DNA of 64,000 nucleotides from Manihot esculenta (lineage: Eukaryota > Streptophyta > Magnoliopsida > Malpighiales > Euphorbiaceae), in contig NC_035171.2 in NCBI RefSeq assembly GCF_001659605.2, positions 2,424,325 through 2,488,324 of the forward strand, in the 5' to 3' direction. Below are positions 61,700-64,000 of this stretch, piece after piece (the first letter of the stretch is position 1; the number at the start of each line of letters is the position of its first letter). Below the pieces are notes generated by a model. That model had not been told where the DNA came from. It ran no database searches and saw only the letters and a list, made by a program, of their open reading frames with translations. The position numbers and the translations under genes were made by a program.

Positions 61700-62938
61700 A
61701 AGAGTGAGGAAGAGGCTCTGGATTTCCTCCAGATAATGGCCACGTCCCAAAAAATAAACATTACCGTGGCGATGAGGAATGTCATTTTATCCTAGCAGCG
61801 CCATCTCCAGGCGAGCCAGGCATGGTCTCCTCACCCGCCCAGCTTTCCCTGCCTTGGAGAAAGTACCTCCCTAGCTAGCGAACATGATATTTCTCTTTCT
61901 AACTCTTTTTTATTTCAAACTGTCTTACTTACTCACCTTTTATTTTATACAAATATGGCCGGGTCAAGAAATAAATTTGCCGAGGCAGCACGTGTTGTCC
62001 GTAAAGGCAAGGCTGTTGCTGGAGTGACGATCCTCCACCCAAGCATGCTCGTTGTGCCAAGGAGATCATCATGCTTCCTCCTCCTCCACCTCCTCCTACT
62101 ACTGAGGGAACAACCTCCACTCAGCCCAAGCCTTCCTCTAAGGATACTCCTCCTACAACCACTACTTAAACTGATACTCCACAAGAAGAATACAGTGTTG
62201 GAGCCACATGGCCTTGGAGCATTTAGCACCTGGCATTGGCTCTAACCCGTACCACCTCCTTCTCAAGGAGTCCCGCCTGTCTGTCTTGATCACTAAAAGC
62301 ACTTTGAGGTTCGGAGACCACTACTGATTGAATGAGGTCGAGACCGATGACCTCTACGATAATATTATTTACTCTGCTATGGAGAGCGCTCTCTGTGCCT
62401 GTATGGCCAAGGAGTGCAACAAAGCTCTAAGGCGAGAGTTTGGAGAGTAAGAAGTGGATAAAAATCTCCTACAGGAGGAGTGCTTAAGGCTAAAAGCTCA
62501 GGTAGAGGAGGTGGAGAACACCATGAAGGAGACGCTGAAGTCTGCCTTCAAGGCTAACCTCTAAAAACTAGGCTAAAACTGCTGAGGATGAGGTGACTAC
62601 TCTCAAACGCCAAGTCCAGGAGCCACAGTCTTAGGCAAAGAATGCTCGAGCTGCCACGGAGAAAGTTGTTGAATTGAAAGCTGATCTTAGGAGACGATGG
62701 CCTGGGGCAGGGGGATGTTCGTACAAAACCAAGACTCTGTCAAGAAGGAGCTAATCAGAGGATTTCCTTCAAAAGACTTTTCCTGGATCGACAACATGTT
62801 CCCTGACGAGGATGAAGATGAAGAGGAGGAGGAAGAAGAGGACAACCGGGTCTCCATAGATACTATAGTAGATGTTAAAAATAATGTAATAGAGACCCAA
62901 GAGAGGCTGAAGATGCCCTCTCATGTAATTTTTCCTTA
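61700..62938 (+). pseudogene. Decayed retrotransposon ORF (gypsy-type transposon / coiled-coil protein)
   Basis: Plus-strand reading frames, interrupted by several stops and shifts, show a nuclear-type basic start (MAGSRNKFAEAARVVRKGKA) at 61955. A long heptad-rich stretch follows (62440-62690, for example VVELKADL). The best-preserved end is an 80-codon frame at 62697-62939 with ELIRGFPSKDFSWIDNMFP and a Glu-rich tail. That ending is typical of the gypsy-type transposon ORFs of plant LTR elements, the same class as the antisense gene in the neighbouring element. Stops in the middle show it is no longer functional. Confidence 0.6.
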
Positions 62939-63094
62939 GGAATGAAAAATCCATCCTGCAATTTTCTTGACTTTATTTTTGCCAAGTTTTTAAGGATCGA
63001 TACTCGACCATGAAAAGATCCTCGTCCGGTTATCGCCAAATAAGATTTAAATAATTTTCTAATAAATTGCTAAGTGAGGTTATCTTCAATAATT

Positions 63095-63440
63095 TAAATA
63101 GACTTTGTTAACGGGAATTAACACCAGTTCATTGCCTGAGCAAAGAATGTCTTAGGAAATTTTTATAAAATGGACTAACATCGGTCATTAATTCTGGCGG
63201 ATACCTGCCTTGTGACCTGAGTATAAAATGTCTTAGGAAATTTGTATAAAATGGGATTAATATCTGGTCATTGAGCCTGGTGGATACTTACCTTGTGGTC
63301 TGGGTATAAAATGCCTTAGTTATCGAGACTAATATCTGGTCATGTGCCTAGCAGATACCCACCTTATAACCTAGGCATAAAATGCCTTAGTTAACGGGAC
63401 TAACACCCGATCATGTGTCCGGCGGATACCCGCTTTGTGG
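63095..63440. repeat. Tandem repeats of about 75-80 bp, about four copies
   Basis: Units contain ATAAAATG(T/C)CTTAG, then (G/T)GGACTAA(C/T)A, then TGGTCAT and GCGGATACC. They begin near 63095, 63175, 63255 and 63330, with substantial divergence. This is probably non-coding sequence of the old LTR element whose ORF precedes it. Confidence 0.75.
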
Positions 63441-63539
63441 CTTTTTTCTTGTCTGCATATTTTTATCCATCCAATGTTTCTGAATTAAATACTAAAAGAG
63501 TTTAAAGAATACATCATAGTTGTATTGATACTACAACAT

Positions 63540-64000
63540 ATTACATCTCTAGTTACGATACGTAGCTACAAAAAAAATTATTGTGGCTAATATATTTATT
63601 TTATTACGGCTAAAAACCTATTGTGGCTAATTTAAACTATTTAGTAACAAAAATGCAATAATTATAACTAATATGTATTTTTTGTTTTATTTTATATATA
63701 ATGTAATTATTTGTTAACTATTTGCCACAATTAATTTTAGCTACAAAGTAATATCATAGCTAATAGATATAATAGCTATAAATTTAATTTTTTTGTAATA
63801 ATTACTACCATTGTAGTCACAACACATTAATATTATAGGTAATAATTTTAAGAGCCACAAAGCTAATATGATTGTAGTAATAATTATTTTATTAGCTACC
63901 GTTTATTAGTCATTACAAAAAATTTGTGGCAGAAACATAAAAATATTAGTTATGTAATTATGTTTGTCATAACTATTATTAAATCATTAGCCACAACATC
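63540..64000. repeat. Subterminal-type repeats of a DNA transposon, cut by the window edge
   Basis: TTGTGGCTAAT and shortened forms recur in one orientation at 63580-63640 and as TTAGCCACAA or relatives near 63985, with many AATAATTATAACTAATA phrases between. Clusters of short motifs in both orientations are typical of subterminal regions of CACTA and related elements. The termini are not visible, so the family remains open. Confidence 0.45.

Overview
This is nuclear DNA from a dicot plant. Every functional gene is intron-containing with GT/AG junctions, the spacers are very AT-rich, and the repeats are plant LTR, LINE, MULE and hAT types. A Euphorbiaceae genome such as cassava is my best guess, but that is an impression and is not demonstrated here. 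No bacterial, organellar, CRISPR or RNA-gene signal was found.

Layout of host genes. A complete P4-type flippase gene (ALA family, 10 coding exons, 1229 codons) lies on the minus strand at 913-5744. A coatomer zeta gene (6 exons, 180 aa) is on the minus strand at 14176-18545, with a 720-bp solo LTR in intron 2. A secreted EPF-like cysteine-rich peptide gene (3 exons, 137 aa) is at 28086-28986 minus. A 91-aa two-exon protein of unknown function is at 32051-32889 minus. A decayed fragment of a plant-specific gene sits at 33734-34012. Two calmodulin-binding IQ-motif genes of unrelated families follow head to tail on the plus strand: an IQM-type gene (8 coding exons, 521 aa, 38299-40532) and an IQD-type gene (5 exons, 438 aa, 41581-43916). 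I reconstructed exon borders by hand from splice sites, and the reading phase closes exactly in all six models.

Mobile DNA. MULE elements with 9-bp target duplications lie at 9835-11322, 18943-20645 (almost entirely a hairpin of about 850-bp arms) and 45076-46078 (TIR arms around an unrelated GC-richer core). A 5'-truncated LINE is at 12394-13549. Solo LTRs with 5-bp duplications are at 16774-17493 and 21400-23455, the second splitting a minisatellite of about 30 bp. hAT-type MITEs are at 35186-35913 and 36939-37385, with an old relative near 48742-49174. A tandem duplication of about 0.9 kb occupies 24745-26618.

The most striking object is an intact-ended, young LTR retrotransposon at 50420-61636. 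Its 454-bp LTRs differ at 3 sites and are flanked by ACAGG. It has lost reverse transcriptase and RNase H by an internal deletion and its gag and protease frames are damaged. It nevertheless keeps a spliced, fully open 960-aa gene on its antisense strand and carries twelve 76-bp tandem repeats. Downstream (61700-63440) are remains of an older related element, and the window ends inside an array of TTGTGGCTAA motifs typical of DNA-transposon subterminal repeats.
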